NCBI GenBank assembly: GCA_023666645.1
Contig: JAMPBP010000001.1
Location: 955,803 to 1,019,802, forward strand
Length of the DNA stretch: 64,000 bases
Direction: 5' to 3'
Source: Clostridiales bacterium
Lineage (GTDB): Bacteria > Bacteroidota > Bacteroidia > Bacteroidales > Muribaculaceae
The position numbers were made by a program, and so were the translations under genes. Numbering within the stretch: position 1 is the stretch's first letter; each line of letters opens with the position of its first letter. The notes under the pieces were generated by a model, which worked only from the letters and a program-made list of their open reading frames with translations, did not search any database and was not told the origin of the DNA. Positions 1-8,507 of this stretch are shown here, one piece after another.

Positions 1-357
1 ATAATGGATTCCCAGATGGGTTGCAGAGGTGCAGTTGTGTACAGTACAACAACAGGCAATAACGTCTTTTTCCCGTTTGGCCGCTGGGGACATCCCCGTC
101 GCCGTCGAAACGGAGAGTTGCAATATGGCTCAGTAGATTTTCTGCTGTCGAGTGATACAAACATCTACCGACCCATGGCTTACGGACTTATGTATCAGGT
201 GGGCGCGGCTTTCTGGACTACCGCTGCCGATGCTACACATAAAACCGCTATTGACTTTAACGGAGGTAGCTACATGTCAAGCTATCTTAACCATGATGAT
301 GTATTTCAGTCCGGTGGTAAAGCCGATGCTCTGCCGGTGAAACCGATAAGAAAATAG
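1..357 (+). CDS. Fimbrillin-like protein, C-terminal fragment (cut by window edge)
   Basis: The reading frame is open from the first base and ends at a TAG at 355-357, so only about the last 118 residues are present. The fragment carries GCRGAVVYSTTTGNNVFFPFG followed by a basic HPRRRRNGE loop. This matches in order the C-terminal part of the 1164-residue protein at 2272-5766 (MRGCFVYNRFNGRQIFFPIG, then GKRKHKG). The two proteins are therefore paralogous at the C-terminus, most likely large fimbrillin-like (DUF4906-type) surface proteins. The apparent ATG at 4 is internal. The family name is from memory of such sequences and less certain than the paralogy, which is visible. Confidence 0.7.
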   Translation: MMDSQMGCRGAVVYSTTTGNNVFFPFGRWGHPRRRRNGELQYGSVDFLLSSDTNIYRPMAYGLMYQVGAAFWTTAADATHKTAIDFNGGSYMSSYLNHDDVFQSGGKADALPVKPIRK

Positions 358-502
358 AGCTTGAAGCGGGGCGCTGTGTGCGTCGTGCAAAGGCTTTTAA
401 ATAATTGATTGAGAACACAACCGCCCGACGCGAGAGCGCGCCGGCATAACATGTTGATATAAAAAGGTAAAAGCATTGAATTAACCCAAAATATTTACGG
501 CA

Positions 503-2275
503 TTGAAACCTTTCTCTTACATATCGCATTTTCTCACTGTGACCGTCGCTACAGTGCTGCTTGTTGTCATGACAGTGGCATGTTCCGACGGTGAGGAGCC
601 TCGTATACCCGATGCCGGCGGTACCCCCCGCCAGGTAGGCTTCACCATTACAGTAGCCGATGTCCCCGATATGGGAAACTTGTCGCGTGCCACTCCTGCC
701 GGCCCGTATGACCCGGGAAGCGGTTATGAAAACTACATCGATATCGCGGGCAAGGACTTCCGCTTCCTGTTCTTTGATGTGTCCAATAAGTATGTGGGCC
801 AAATTGAGATCAACTCGTTTATCCCTATCTCTATCAATCCGCTGAATAGCTCGAAGACCTATTCGGCCATGGGATCTCTTCCGGCCGATATAGCCACAGG
901 ATATAAGGATTTCAAGGTGTGCGTGCTTGCCAACTGGGCAAGCTATCCCGTGCTTGAGAAGGGTGATGACCTTTCCAAACTCTGGGATGCAAGCAGTGCC
1001 GACAATATGTTCACATTCAATGAAGAGCCGCTCTCGAGCCGGCACACGGTTCCTCTATATGGCATACAGGAATACTCGGGCATAACCTTTGAGCCCGATG
1101 TACAATTCAATATGGGGCGTATCCACCTGCTTCGCGCATATGCCAAGGTCGAGGTGATCCTGCTGCCCAATGTGAGGGGGGTAGAGTCGCTCGCTATAAC
1201 CCGTGTCAACGGCCGTGGATACAAGGCTCCATGCAATGTGGACGAGTTGAGTGACTATGTCCACAATTCCTATGACCAGGACTATGTCGCTCTACCTCAT
1301 ATCCCGGCACTGGCTGACGAAGATATCGTCACTGACTATAAGATGAGATGGGTGAGTGGCGATGATGGCGAGGAGCGCCGGTTCATAGCCTATGTGCCCG
1401 AGTATGACAACACAAGCGATGGGGCGGTCAAGACCTATATTAAGGTTAATTATGAGGAAAACGGTTACGACCCCGGCCATAAGATTGAGTTCAAATATTA
1501 CCAGGCAACAGGCTCGCATGGGAAAGACACTCCGTTTGATCTGTTGCGCAACTACTGGTACCGTTTCACTGTAAATGGTGGCCCGTCGACAATCACAGTC
1601 GATGTGCAGCCCTATGCCCTGGTGACACTGCGACCCGATTTCGGCCTTGAGCGTGATGAGGATGGCAACATCATCATACGCGACCAGAATGGTAATATCG
1701 TGAAGGTCATTATGCTCGATAAGACGGTCCTGAAGTATGAGCCGTTCACTATTCCCAATATCGGAGAGTCGACAGGTGTCTTTGATGAGAATAATCATGT
1801 CTTGATGGCTTATCTTGAGGATGGACGCCAGATTGTCTACAATTATTGTGACGAATCACGCACGGAGTTGATGTCGTGGGAGATTTATTCAAGCGAGCGC
1901 GATAACGGTGTTCTTGTTCACCTTGAGGAAGAATATATCAAATCGCGATACAATTGGGAAACCAAAAAATTTGAGGATGAATTCCATCATAATTTCTATG
2001 ACGACGGTGGTTGCCTTGTGGAACGGTATATTTATCCCAATCACGGGTCGTTTGAGAATCGTCCCTCGAATGGGGAGAGTAGCGACGCAGTGAAGACTGT
2101 GAGGTATGAAGGTGAACTATTCGGAGACAAGACTGTGTATCACTATAATTATAACAGTGTAACCAAAGAGCTTAAACTGTTCCTCAAGGTCACTATAGTA
2201 AAGAAGGCCGTTACCGACGACGACGGAAACATAAGCTATGTTTATGAAGAAACCTATGAACCGGTACAATCATGA
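503..2275 (+). CDS. FimB/Mfa2-like fimbrial lipoprotein
   Basis: A 590-residue lipoprotein. The N-terminus is a signal peptide with lipobox VVMTVAC (Cys about 27) followed by SDGEE, an acidic stretch typical of exported surface lipoproteins in Bacteroidetes. Residues 45-170 (VGFTITVADVP, FRFLFFD, YSAMGSLP, FKVCVLANW) resemble the first beta-domain of FimA/Mfa2-type fimbrial proteins. The C-terminal 200 residues are Asp/Glu/Tyr-rich with no domain I recognise. The only start that keeps the whole signal peptide is TTG at 503, because an in-frame TAA lies at 482-484 and the next ATG falls inside the lipobox. It overlaps the next gene by ATGA, indicating co-translation. A role as anchor or accessory subunit is inferred. 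Confidence 0.7.
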   Translation: MKPFSYISHFLTVTVATVLLVVMTVACSDGEEPRIPDAGGTPRQVGFTITVADVPDMGNLSRATPAGPYDPGSGYENYIDIAGKDFRFLFFDVSNKYVGQIEINSFIPISINPLNSSKTYSAMGSLPADIATGYKDFKVCVLANWASYPVLEKGDDLSKLWDASSADNMFTFNEEPLSSRHTVPLYGIQEYSGITFEPDVQFNMGRIHLLRAYAKVEVILLPNVRGVESLAITRVNGRGYKAPCNVDELSDYVHNSYDQDYVALPHIPALADEDIVTDYKMRWVSGDDGEERRFIAYVPEYDNTSDGAVKTYIKVNYEENGYDPGHKIEFKYYQATGSHGKDTPFDLLRNYWYRFTVNGGPSTITVDVQPYALVTLRPDFGLERDEDGNIIIRDQNGNIVKVIMLDKTVLKYEPFTIPNIGESTGVFDENNHVLMAYLEDGRQIVYNYCDESRTELMSWEIYSSERDNGVLVHLEEEYIKSRYNWETKKFEDEFHHNFYDDGGCLVERYIYPNHGSFENRPSNGESSDAVKTVRYEGELFGDKTVYHYNYNSVTKELKLFLKVTIVKKAVTDDDGNISYVYEETYEPVQS

Positions 2276-5200
2276 TTAAGAGCACGCTGAAATATTTATC
2301 AATTGCTTTGGCAGTACTGGTGGGCTTCACAGCCTGTCAGGATGACTATTTTAACAATATCAATGGCATAAACGGAGAAGGAACCTGTGGCGTTGATGTG
2401 CAGATAGATTTCCAGCCGATAGCTTCGTCGGTTGTTGAATCACGCGGCGGCACTTTGACACCTCCCGGTGATGGCTTCGGTACCTTGAGGGATATGTGTG
2501 TGCTGATATTCAGTGCCGATGAGAACGAGGAAAACCAGACCCTCGCCCAGATCATCGACATCAAGGATGGAATGTACACCGAGACCGATATCACCGACCG
2601 TGGTGATGATGATGCTTCCAATGGAGTGATTGCAGGTGAGACTTCGACCAAACGGCGCTCTCTCACCCTTAACCTCTCGATAGGTAAATTCTATATCTAT
2701 GCAGTCTCCAACCTCGGTCACATAAAGGATGATGTGACACAATCGACCTACGACTATCTGACGAGTGTGTTGACTGAAGGGGTTTCCACGCGCCAGGATT
2801 TCCGTAAACTGCGATTTGCCTGGGATCCGTACAATTATCGCAACAACGCGGTGATGTCGGGAATCTTCACTCAGAAAAAGATGTCGGGCAGCTCGGTGTC
2901 GACCGGGTTTGCAGAGTCTCCGATTTCGGTAACTCCCGGTATGAACATTCACTGCTGGTTGAGACGCCTGGTGTCGAAGGTGACCATCGATTTTGATGCC
3001 ACCAATCTCAACCCGTCGACAACGATTTATCTCAAAGATGTAAGGATCAAGGATATACCCTATGATTGCTCACTGGTGGAGCGTAATCAGGTAATGACTA
3101 CCGAACATAAGGCAACAGGATTGCTCGACAATTCAAAGAATCTCCATGTAATCCAGTTCTGTAAAAATGAGGCCGATGACTATAAACAGTGGCCATCACT
3201 CACTGCTGCCCACTCCTCGTTGAAAAACGCCAATGTGAATGGCGACAGCCAGCTGGCTCAGGAACTCGCCAAGATCAATCATTCCAATACGGCTCCCGCT
3301 CTATTCTTCTATGAGAATATGCAGGGCCGCGGAGAGTCCAAACTTCAGGACGCCGACAAGGATGGAACGGTCGACAGTCCCGACAGCGAGACAGCCGATA
3401 AGGATCATTATAAGGATAACATGAGATGCGGTACATATGTCGAGGTTACCGCTTATTATGAGTCGAACGCAGCAGGCAACGAAGGCCGTGGAAACATCGT
3501 GTACCGTTTCATGCTCGGCAAGGATGCCATTGATAACTATGATGCCGAGCGCAACCATCATTACCAGCTCACGTTACGTTTCAATGGCTATGCCAATGAT
3601 GTTGACTGGCACATAAGGTATGAGAAAGAAAAGGTTCCGGTCATTATCCCGAATCCCTATTATATATCCTATGGATACAATGAGGAGCTGGAATTGCCTA
3701 TCACTGTCGCCGGCGAGATTGTAGATGGTACAATCGAGGCACAGATAGTGCGTAACGACTGGTACCCGTCGGTGATATGGGAGGATACCGAGGGTGATAA
3801 GTATTATCATTATGACCGTACGAAAGTGAAGTATCCCGAAGAAGACCTGACGAAGAAGAAAGCACTGCTTGACGAGATATATGCCGTTGAAAAATATAAA
3901 GGACGTAAAGCCCAGCTGAAATTGAACGATGATGAGGGTGTGTCGCTCGGATTCCTGTCGTTGCGTAAATCGCAGCGTGAGGTTGTCGGAACCCATATGA
4001 ATTTGGATGGCGCAACCGGAACAGTTCCCGAAGATGAAGACCGAAATGCCTATCTTTGGTGTCTATGGATGGGACAGGACAACGGTGCTACATGGCTTGG
4101 TGTGACTAATAACGACTATATTCGTGATCCAGACAAGAAAGGTGACCGCACGCTTGGATACAGAAAGTATGTAGTGGAATCAACATCGGGTGAAAAAATA
4201 TATAAAGATAATGAGAATGCCGACGATGCCGATGGTACATATAAGGCTGTGGTGACCCCCGCTGTAGGTTCTATTCCGCAGCAAACCACTCTCTACCTGC
4301 CTCTATACACCCGCGAGCGTAACATTATCAAGAAGCTGGCCTACACCGGTGAGAATCCATATAATACCAACCAGCGTCGTGCCAAGGTGAGATACAAATT
4401 CAAAGTCCTGGATTCCAATAATCAGCCTCAACAGGTCGATACAATCATCGATATCATTCAGGTGAGTAAAATCGGTAACCCCACAGGTATATGGCGCGAT
4501 TGGAACAATGCTGCGCCTTTCAGAGTGGTATTGAAGATTTTGGAGAACTCTACTTCGGGAAAATATCGAAAAATCATGTCAAAGGGAGGTTGGAGCGCCG
4601 AGGTGGAATATGGCCAGGACTGGATACTGCTGAATGGCGGAAAAAGGAAGATTTTTGGTGGTGATGGTTCTTATATCGATTTCACCTATCGCCCCGCCGG
4701 TGTATTGAGTTCGCCCAACAAGGTGAGATGTGGTATAATCAAGGTTAAGTACCATAACTATACCTGTGTGCATCGTATCTTTGTGCGTCAGGGTTATGCC
4801 CCTGAAAAGATTCTTGACGGTGGAGTATACGGGCATTCGTTCAATATGGAATCGGATGGAGTTGAAACCAAGTCTCCGCTCGATGAGGGTTCATTGTTCA
4901 GGTATGGTAAATGGGAGTATCCTATTGCATCGGAAAATCAGGTAAACGATTTTAATCCATGGGGATACTTCGATTATAATAGCTTTAAATCTCATACAGG
5001 AGAGAGCTTCACTATCGCCGGAACTACCCCTGAAGTGAAAAAGACCTGGACTGAAATTGGAAGCGAGTCGGTTTTTGGTACATCATTTAAGAAGAATATA
5101 AAAATAAATGGTGTGGATTGTCGCTTGTTTACAATTAGTGATGTGATAAGACTCAGGGATGGGGGACCGAATCGTGAGACATATTATCAATATGGAGTGC

Positions 5201-5766
5201 TTTATGGTGATGAAGCATATACTACAGCTGATACCTATGCGACAGCCTCTCAGTATAAGTCTAATGCCAAAACCAATGGAATGCGTGGTTGCTTTGTCTA
5301 TAACCGTTTCAATGGCAGGCAGATTTTCTTCCCGATAGGGAGCACCGGTTTCGGTAAGAGAAAACACAAGGGGGCAGTGGAACACACCGCGGGAAACGTT
5401 GACAAATCATATGGCTGGTCAAGACATAGACGTGAGATTGGAGAGGCAATATTGCGGTATGCCGCCGGTCGTATCAGTGAAATGCCAGATGCAACGGCTA
5501 TCTATATGCCCTATTTCTATGATCTTTACCGTCGACCGGGTGCAAATTATTGGGCACAAACTAAAGGAAAGGATGATCCTAACGCTCCCGGCTATACAAA
5601 TGGCAGCGATAAATATGGACTTGACCTGAATTATTATACGTTTGACTTCAACCCCATAGGAACAGAATTATGGGGAGGTGCATCGACACAGGATAATGAG
5701 GATTTCAGAAAGGACAACTTCTCGGATGCCTGCTATATCAGATTGATACAGACAACAGCCCCCTAA
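2272..5766 (+). CDS. Large fimbrillin-like surface lipoprotein (DUF4906-like)
   Basis: An 1164-residue lipoprotein with signal peptide and lipobox (GFTAC, Cys 23, then QDD). Residues 35-460 look like paired FimA/Mfa beta-domains (MCVLIFSADENEE, FYIYAVSNLGH, VTIDFDATNL, YRFMLGKDAIDNY, HYQLTLRF). The middle third contains repeated beta-strand segments including an IIKVKYHNYTCVHRIFVRQG stretch of BACON-like character. The C-terminal part is shared with the truncated gene at the start of the window. Such long proteins usually act as tip or minor subunits of Bacteroidales type V-like fimbriae. It starts in the ATGA overlap with the Mfa2-like gene and is followed by a hairpin at 5835-5886, so it appears to end the operon. 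Confidence 0.7.
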   Translation: MIKSTLKYLSIALAVLVGFTACQDDYFNNINGINGEGTCGVDVQIDFQPIASSVVESRGGTLTPPGDGFGTLRDMCVLIFSADENEENQTLAQIIDIKDGMYTETDITDRGDDDASNGVIAGETSTKRRSLTLNLSIGKFYIYAVSNLGHIKDDVTQSTYDYLTSVLTEGVSTRQDFRKLRFAWDPYNYRNNAVMSGIFTQKKMSGSSVSTGFAESPISVTPGMNIHCWLRRLVSKVTIDFDATNLNPSTTIYLKDVRIKDIPYDCSLVERNQVMTTEHKATGLLDNSKNLHVIQFCKNEADDYKQWPSLTAAHSSLKNANVNGDSQLAQELAKINHSNTAPALFFYENMQGRGESKLQDADKDGTVDSPDSETADKDHYKDNMRCGTYVEVTAYYESNAAGNEGRGNIVYRFMLGKDAIDNYDAERNHHYQLTLRFNGYANDVDWHIRYEKEKVPVIIPNPYYISYGYNEELELPITVAGEIVDGTIEAQIVRNDWYPSVIWEDTEGDKYYHYDRTKVKYPEEDLTKKKALLDEIYAVEKYKGRKAQLKLNDDEGVSLGFLSLRKSQREVVGTHMNLDGATGTVPEDEDRNAYLWCLWMGQDNGATWLGVTNNDYIRDPDKKGDRTLGYRKYVVESTSGEKIYKDNENADDADGTYKAVVTPAVGSIPQQTTLYLPLYTRERNIIKKLAYTGENPYNTNQRRAKVRYKFKVLDSNNQPQQVDTIIDIIQVSKIGNPTGIWRDWNNAAPFRVVLKILENSTSGKYRKIMSKGGWSAEVEYGQDWILLNGGKRKIFGGDGSYIDFTYRPAGVLSSPNKVRCGIIKVKYHNYTCVHRIFVRQGYAPEKILDGGVYGHSFNMESDGVETKSPLDEGSLFRYGKWEYPIASENQVNDFNPWGYFDYNSFKSHTGESFTIAGTTPEVKKTWTEIGSESVFGTSFKKNIKINGVDCRLFTISDVIRLRDGGPNRETYYQYGVLYGDEAYTTADTYATASQYKSNAKTNGMRGCFVYNRFNGRQIFFPIGSTGFGKRKHKGAVEHTAGNVDKSYGWSRHRREIGEAILRYAAGRISEMPDATAIYMPYFYDLYRRPGANYWAQTKGKDDPNAPGYTNGSDKYGLDLNYYTFDFNPIGTELWGGASTQDNEDFRKDNFSDACYIRLIQTTAP

Positions 5767-5784
5767 GTCCCGTCCAGCCTCCCA

Positions 5785-5804
5785 CTGACAGGAGTACCTG
5801 TCGG
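5785..5804. other. Short inverted repeat after fimbrial operon
   Basis: Eight-base arms CTGACAGG and CCTGTCGG (one G-T pair) around an AGTA loop, 18 bases after the fimbrillin stop. No T-run follows, so it may be a 3'-end stabilising hairpin rather than a terminator. Confidence 0.4.
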
Positions 5805-5834
5805 TATGATCCCACCGGTGAAGTTGGGTATAGA

Positions 5835-5896
5835 CTATCCAACGGGGGCCGTGGCAACTTGCGTCCATATGCCTCCCGGTGGATAGAGGATTTTTT
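5835..5896 (+). terminator. Terminator of the fimbrial operon
   Basis: Arms CTATCCAACGGGGG (5835-5848) and CCTCCCGGTGGATAG (5872-5886) pair with a few mismatches, and six T follow at 5891-5896. The position fits termination of the fimbrial operon. The T-run is shared with the promoter of the next gene. Confidence 0.55.
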
Positions 5897-5925
5897 GGGG
5901 GTGTGGGGTTTTTTCTGTATTTTTG
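5894..5925 (+). promoter_or_regulatory. Bacteroides-type promoter for flippase gene
   Basis: TTTG at 5894-5897, a 20-base spacer, and TATTTTTG at 5918-5925 match the Bacteroides -33 TTTG / -7 TAnnTTTG consensus. Predicted transcription start is about 5932, 12 bases before the ATG at 5944. The -33 box lies in the T-run of the preceding terminator. Confidence 0.6.
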
Positions 5926-5943
5926 TGCCGGTAACCCTTTCTT

Positions 5944-7404
5944 ATGTCGGATCAATCATCTCAACTGAAAACCAAGACGGCGCGCGGACTGTTGTGGGGC
6001 GGACTGGGCAATGGCGCGATGCAATTGCTCAATCTGTTTTTCGGGGTGTTTCTTGCCCGATTGCTTTCGTCGGCCGACTATGGTGTGGTGGGTTCCCTTA
6101 CTTTTTTCTCTGCTATTGCGGGTATGCTCTCTGAGAGCGGCTTCATTCTCGCTTTGGTGAACCGTCGCGAGGTCTCTGACCGTGACTATAACTCGGTGTT
6201 CTGGTTCAATCTCGTGGTGAGCGTGGCCATATATGCAACGCTGTTTTTCTGCGCTCCTATCATTGCCGGATTCTATCACCAGCCTGAGATGACGGCAGTA
6301 GCCCGTTTTCTCTTCCTGAGCTTTATGGTGGGGGCACTGTCGGCGGTGCCCACTGCCTATTTCTTCCGCAATCTGATGGTGAGGCAGCGTAGCCTTATCC
6401 AGATTATATCGATGGTGGTGGCCGGCATTGTGGGAGTGTTCTGTGCATGGCAAGGGATGGGGTATTGGGGTATAGCGGTGCAGACGGTGCTCTACTCGGC
6501 GCTCAACGCGTTGCTGCTGTGGGTGATGTGCCCATGGCGTCCGGGGCTGACGTTCGACACGCGGTGTCTGAGGGAGATGCTCCCTTTCAGTCTCAGACAA
6601 CTCGCCACGTCGTTGTTCACCCATCTCAACAATAATATTTTCTCGTTGCTCTTAGGCCGGTTTTATGGCATGAGTCTTACCGGTTTCTATACTCAGGGAT
6701 CAAAGTGGACCACCATGGGAACGGGGACGATTACAGGCATGATCAACAGCGTGGGTCAGCCGGTGATGCGTTGTACTACCGATGACCTGCCGCGGTTGCG
6801 ACGGGTGTTCGGCAAACTGTTGCGGTTTACGGCATTCGTGAGTTTTCCGGCGATGTTCGGTCTGGCGATTATAGCCGAACCGCTTATCGTGGTGGCTGTC
6901 ACCGACAAGTGGCTCGGTGCGGTGCCGGTGATGCAGGTGCTGTGTGTGGGTGGCGCTTTCCTACCGTTTGCAACTCTCTATTCCAATCTTTTCAATGCCA
7001 TCAACCGCCCCGACCTGTATATGTGGAATACAATCGTGCTGGGGTGTGTGCAGTTGGGGTGTCTGTTGGTGAGTTATCCATTCGGACTGATGACGATGCT
7101 CTATCTCTACACTGCGGTCAATATAGGGTGGCTCGTGGTGTGGGGCTTTCTCGCGTCGCGCAACATCGGGTTCCCGCTTCTCGCTGCTTTGGGTGCTATA
7201 GCACCCTACATGTTTCTGGCGGCTGCCACCATGGGGTTGACCCTGTGGGCGACCGGAAGCGAAGCTTTGACTCCGCTCATGCAACTCTTTGTAAGGATAA
7301 TAATGGCGGCCGCCATATATATAGGTGTGCTATGGCTCAGTGGTTCGGTAATGCTTAGGGAAGCACTTGAATTCATAAGGCATAAGTCCCCACCGGTACC
7401 GTAG
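5944..7404 (+). CDS. Polysaccharide flippase (MOP/PST family, WzxC-like)
   Basis: A 486-residue polytopic membrane protein with roughly 12-14 hydrophobic segments. The start, KTKTARGLLWGGLGNGAMQL followed by NLFFGVFLARLLSSADYGVV, is characteristic of the polysaccharide-transporter branch of the MOP superfamily, which flips lipid-linked saccharides across the inner membrane. Length is normal for the family. It is followed 113 bases later by a GT2 glycosyltransferase on the same strand, so both probably serve surface-glycan synthesis. The substrate cannot be read from the sequence. Confidence 0.88.
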   Translation: MSDQSSQLKTKTARGLLWGGLGNGAMQLLNLFFGVFLARLLSSADYGVVGSLTFFSAIAGMLSESGFILALVNRREVSDRDYNSVFWFNLVVSVAIYATLFFCAPIIAGFYHQPEMTAVARFLFLSFMVGALSAVPTAYFFRNLMVRQRSLIQIISMVVAGIVGVFCAWQGMGYWGIAVQTVLYSALNALLLWVMCPWRPGLTFDTRCLREMLPFSLRQLATSLFTHLNNNIFSLLLGRFYGMSLTGFYTQGSKWTTMGTGTITGMINSVGQPVMRCTTDDLPRLRRVFGKLLRFTAFVSFPAMFGLAIIAEPLIVVAVTDKWLGAVPVMQVLCVGGAFLPFATLYSNLFNAINRPDLYMWNTIVLGCVQLGCLLVSYPFGLMTMLYLYTAVNIGWLVVWGFLASRNIGFPLLAALGAIAPYMFLAAATMGLTLWATGSEALTPLMQLFVRIIMAAAIYIGVLWLSGSVMLREALEFIRHKSPPVP

Positions 7405-7517
7405 GGAGCTTGGTCCCGGTTGCAGTAACCTGATGGAATGAGCATTGTACGGTGTGTGATTCATTATAAAGCTAATTTATGCAAGCCTGTGGCTTACGAT
7501 TTTAATGACTCTTTGAG

Positions 7518-8495
7518 ATGACTGGTCAAGATATAATGGTGAGTGTCGTGATGATTGCCTACAACAATGAGGCGACGCTACGCGACGCTATTGCAGGAGT
7601 GGTGGGACAGCGAGTCCCTTTCCGTGTCGAATTGCTTGTGAGCGATGATGCGTCGACCGATGGTTCTCGGGCTATCATCGAGGAGTATGCACGTCGTTAC
7701 CCTGATGTAGTGAGACCTCTGTGGCATGAGACTAATGTCGGTATCCAGGGCAATTATCTCTCTGTGTTTCCTCATTGCCGGGGCCGTTATATGGCGATGT
7801 GTGATGGCGATGATTATTGGTGCTCGCGTCACAAATTGGCGCGTCAGGTGGCCTACATGGAGAGACACCCGGAATGTGCGGTGACATTCCATCGTGTAGT
7901 CAATCTCTACCTGCCATCGGGCGAGAAAAGCCTGAGCGGAAGGCCACCGCGTCGCGACATGTCGGTTGAGGATCTGGCCCGGGGGAACTGGATTACCAAT
8001 ATGAGTGTGATGTACCGGCGTGAACTGGTCGATCTGACCAATTTGCCGGCGTGGACTGCCGATGTGAAGTTGCTCGACTATGCGATGCATATGTTTTATG
8101 CCGCCCACGGCTATATTCATTTCATGGATAGGCCCATGGGTGTATACCGTCAGTGGGCCTCGGGGACCTGGAGCCGCACTACGGCTACCCGAAGACTGGA
8201 GATGGCGCTGAGTGTGCGTGAGCATCTGATTGAATGGTTTGCCGGCTGCCCGGCGGTCATAGCCAATCTGCAACAGGCCGCCGACAATATCAAGGCCGCC
8301 ATAGCCGATGCCGAGAGCGGCAAGCCGGTTCCCACAGCCAGCCACCGCCTGCTCACCCCACTGCGCAAACTGTTGAGCCGACTCCTCCCGGCCCCCTCCC
8401 CCCCTGGAATCGTAAGCCTCCAGGTTGAACAGGACAGGGAGCCTCTCCGGGAGGCTCCCTGTCCCAACCGGCTCCGGTCCCGGTTGGGACCGTAA
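7518..8495 (+). CDS. Family 2 glycosyltransferase
   Basis: A 325-residue GT-A enzyme: an N-terminal nucleotide-binding strand (VSVVMIAYNNEATL), LLVSDDASTDGS at residues 39-50 and the metal-binding CDGDDYW at 95-101. It would transfer a sugar from an NDP-sugar to a glycan or lipid acceptor in the cytoplasm. The last 25 or so residues (from about 8420) are encoded by DNA that also forms two strong hairpins, so this tail is probably a read-through extension rather than conserved protein. It follows the flippase on the same strand and converges with the CtpA-type gene. Confidence 0.85.
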   Translation: MTGQDIMVSVVMIAYNNEATLRDAIAGVVGQRVPFRVELLVSDDASTDGSRAIIEEYARRYPDVVRPLWHETNVGIQGNYLSVFPHCRGRYMAMCDGDDYWCSRHKLARQVAYMERHPECAVTFHRVVNLYLPSGEKSLSGRPPRRDMSVEDLARGNWITNMSVMYRRELVDLTNLPAWTADVKLLDYAMHMFYAAHGYIHFMDRPMGVYRQWASGTWSRTTATRRLEMALSVREHLIEWFAGCPAVIANLQQAADNIKAAIADAESGKPVPTASHRLLTPLRKLLSRLLPAPSPPGIVSLQVEQDREPLREAPCPNRLRSRLGP

Positions 8496-8507
8496 CCAAT
8501 CGTTTTT
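8432..8507 (+). terminator. Two overlapping hairpins between convergent genes
   Basis: Hairpin 1 has perfect 14-bp arms at 8432-8445 and 8451-8464 (loop TCCGG). Hairpin 2 has perfect 11-bp arms at 8461-8471 and 8480-8490. They share bases 8461-8464, so both cannot be fully formed at once. A T-run follows at 8503-8507. The site lies within the last codons of the glycosyltransferase and could also serve the convergent protease gene ending at 8506. Confidence 0.7.
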
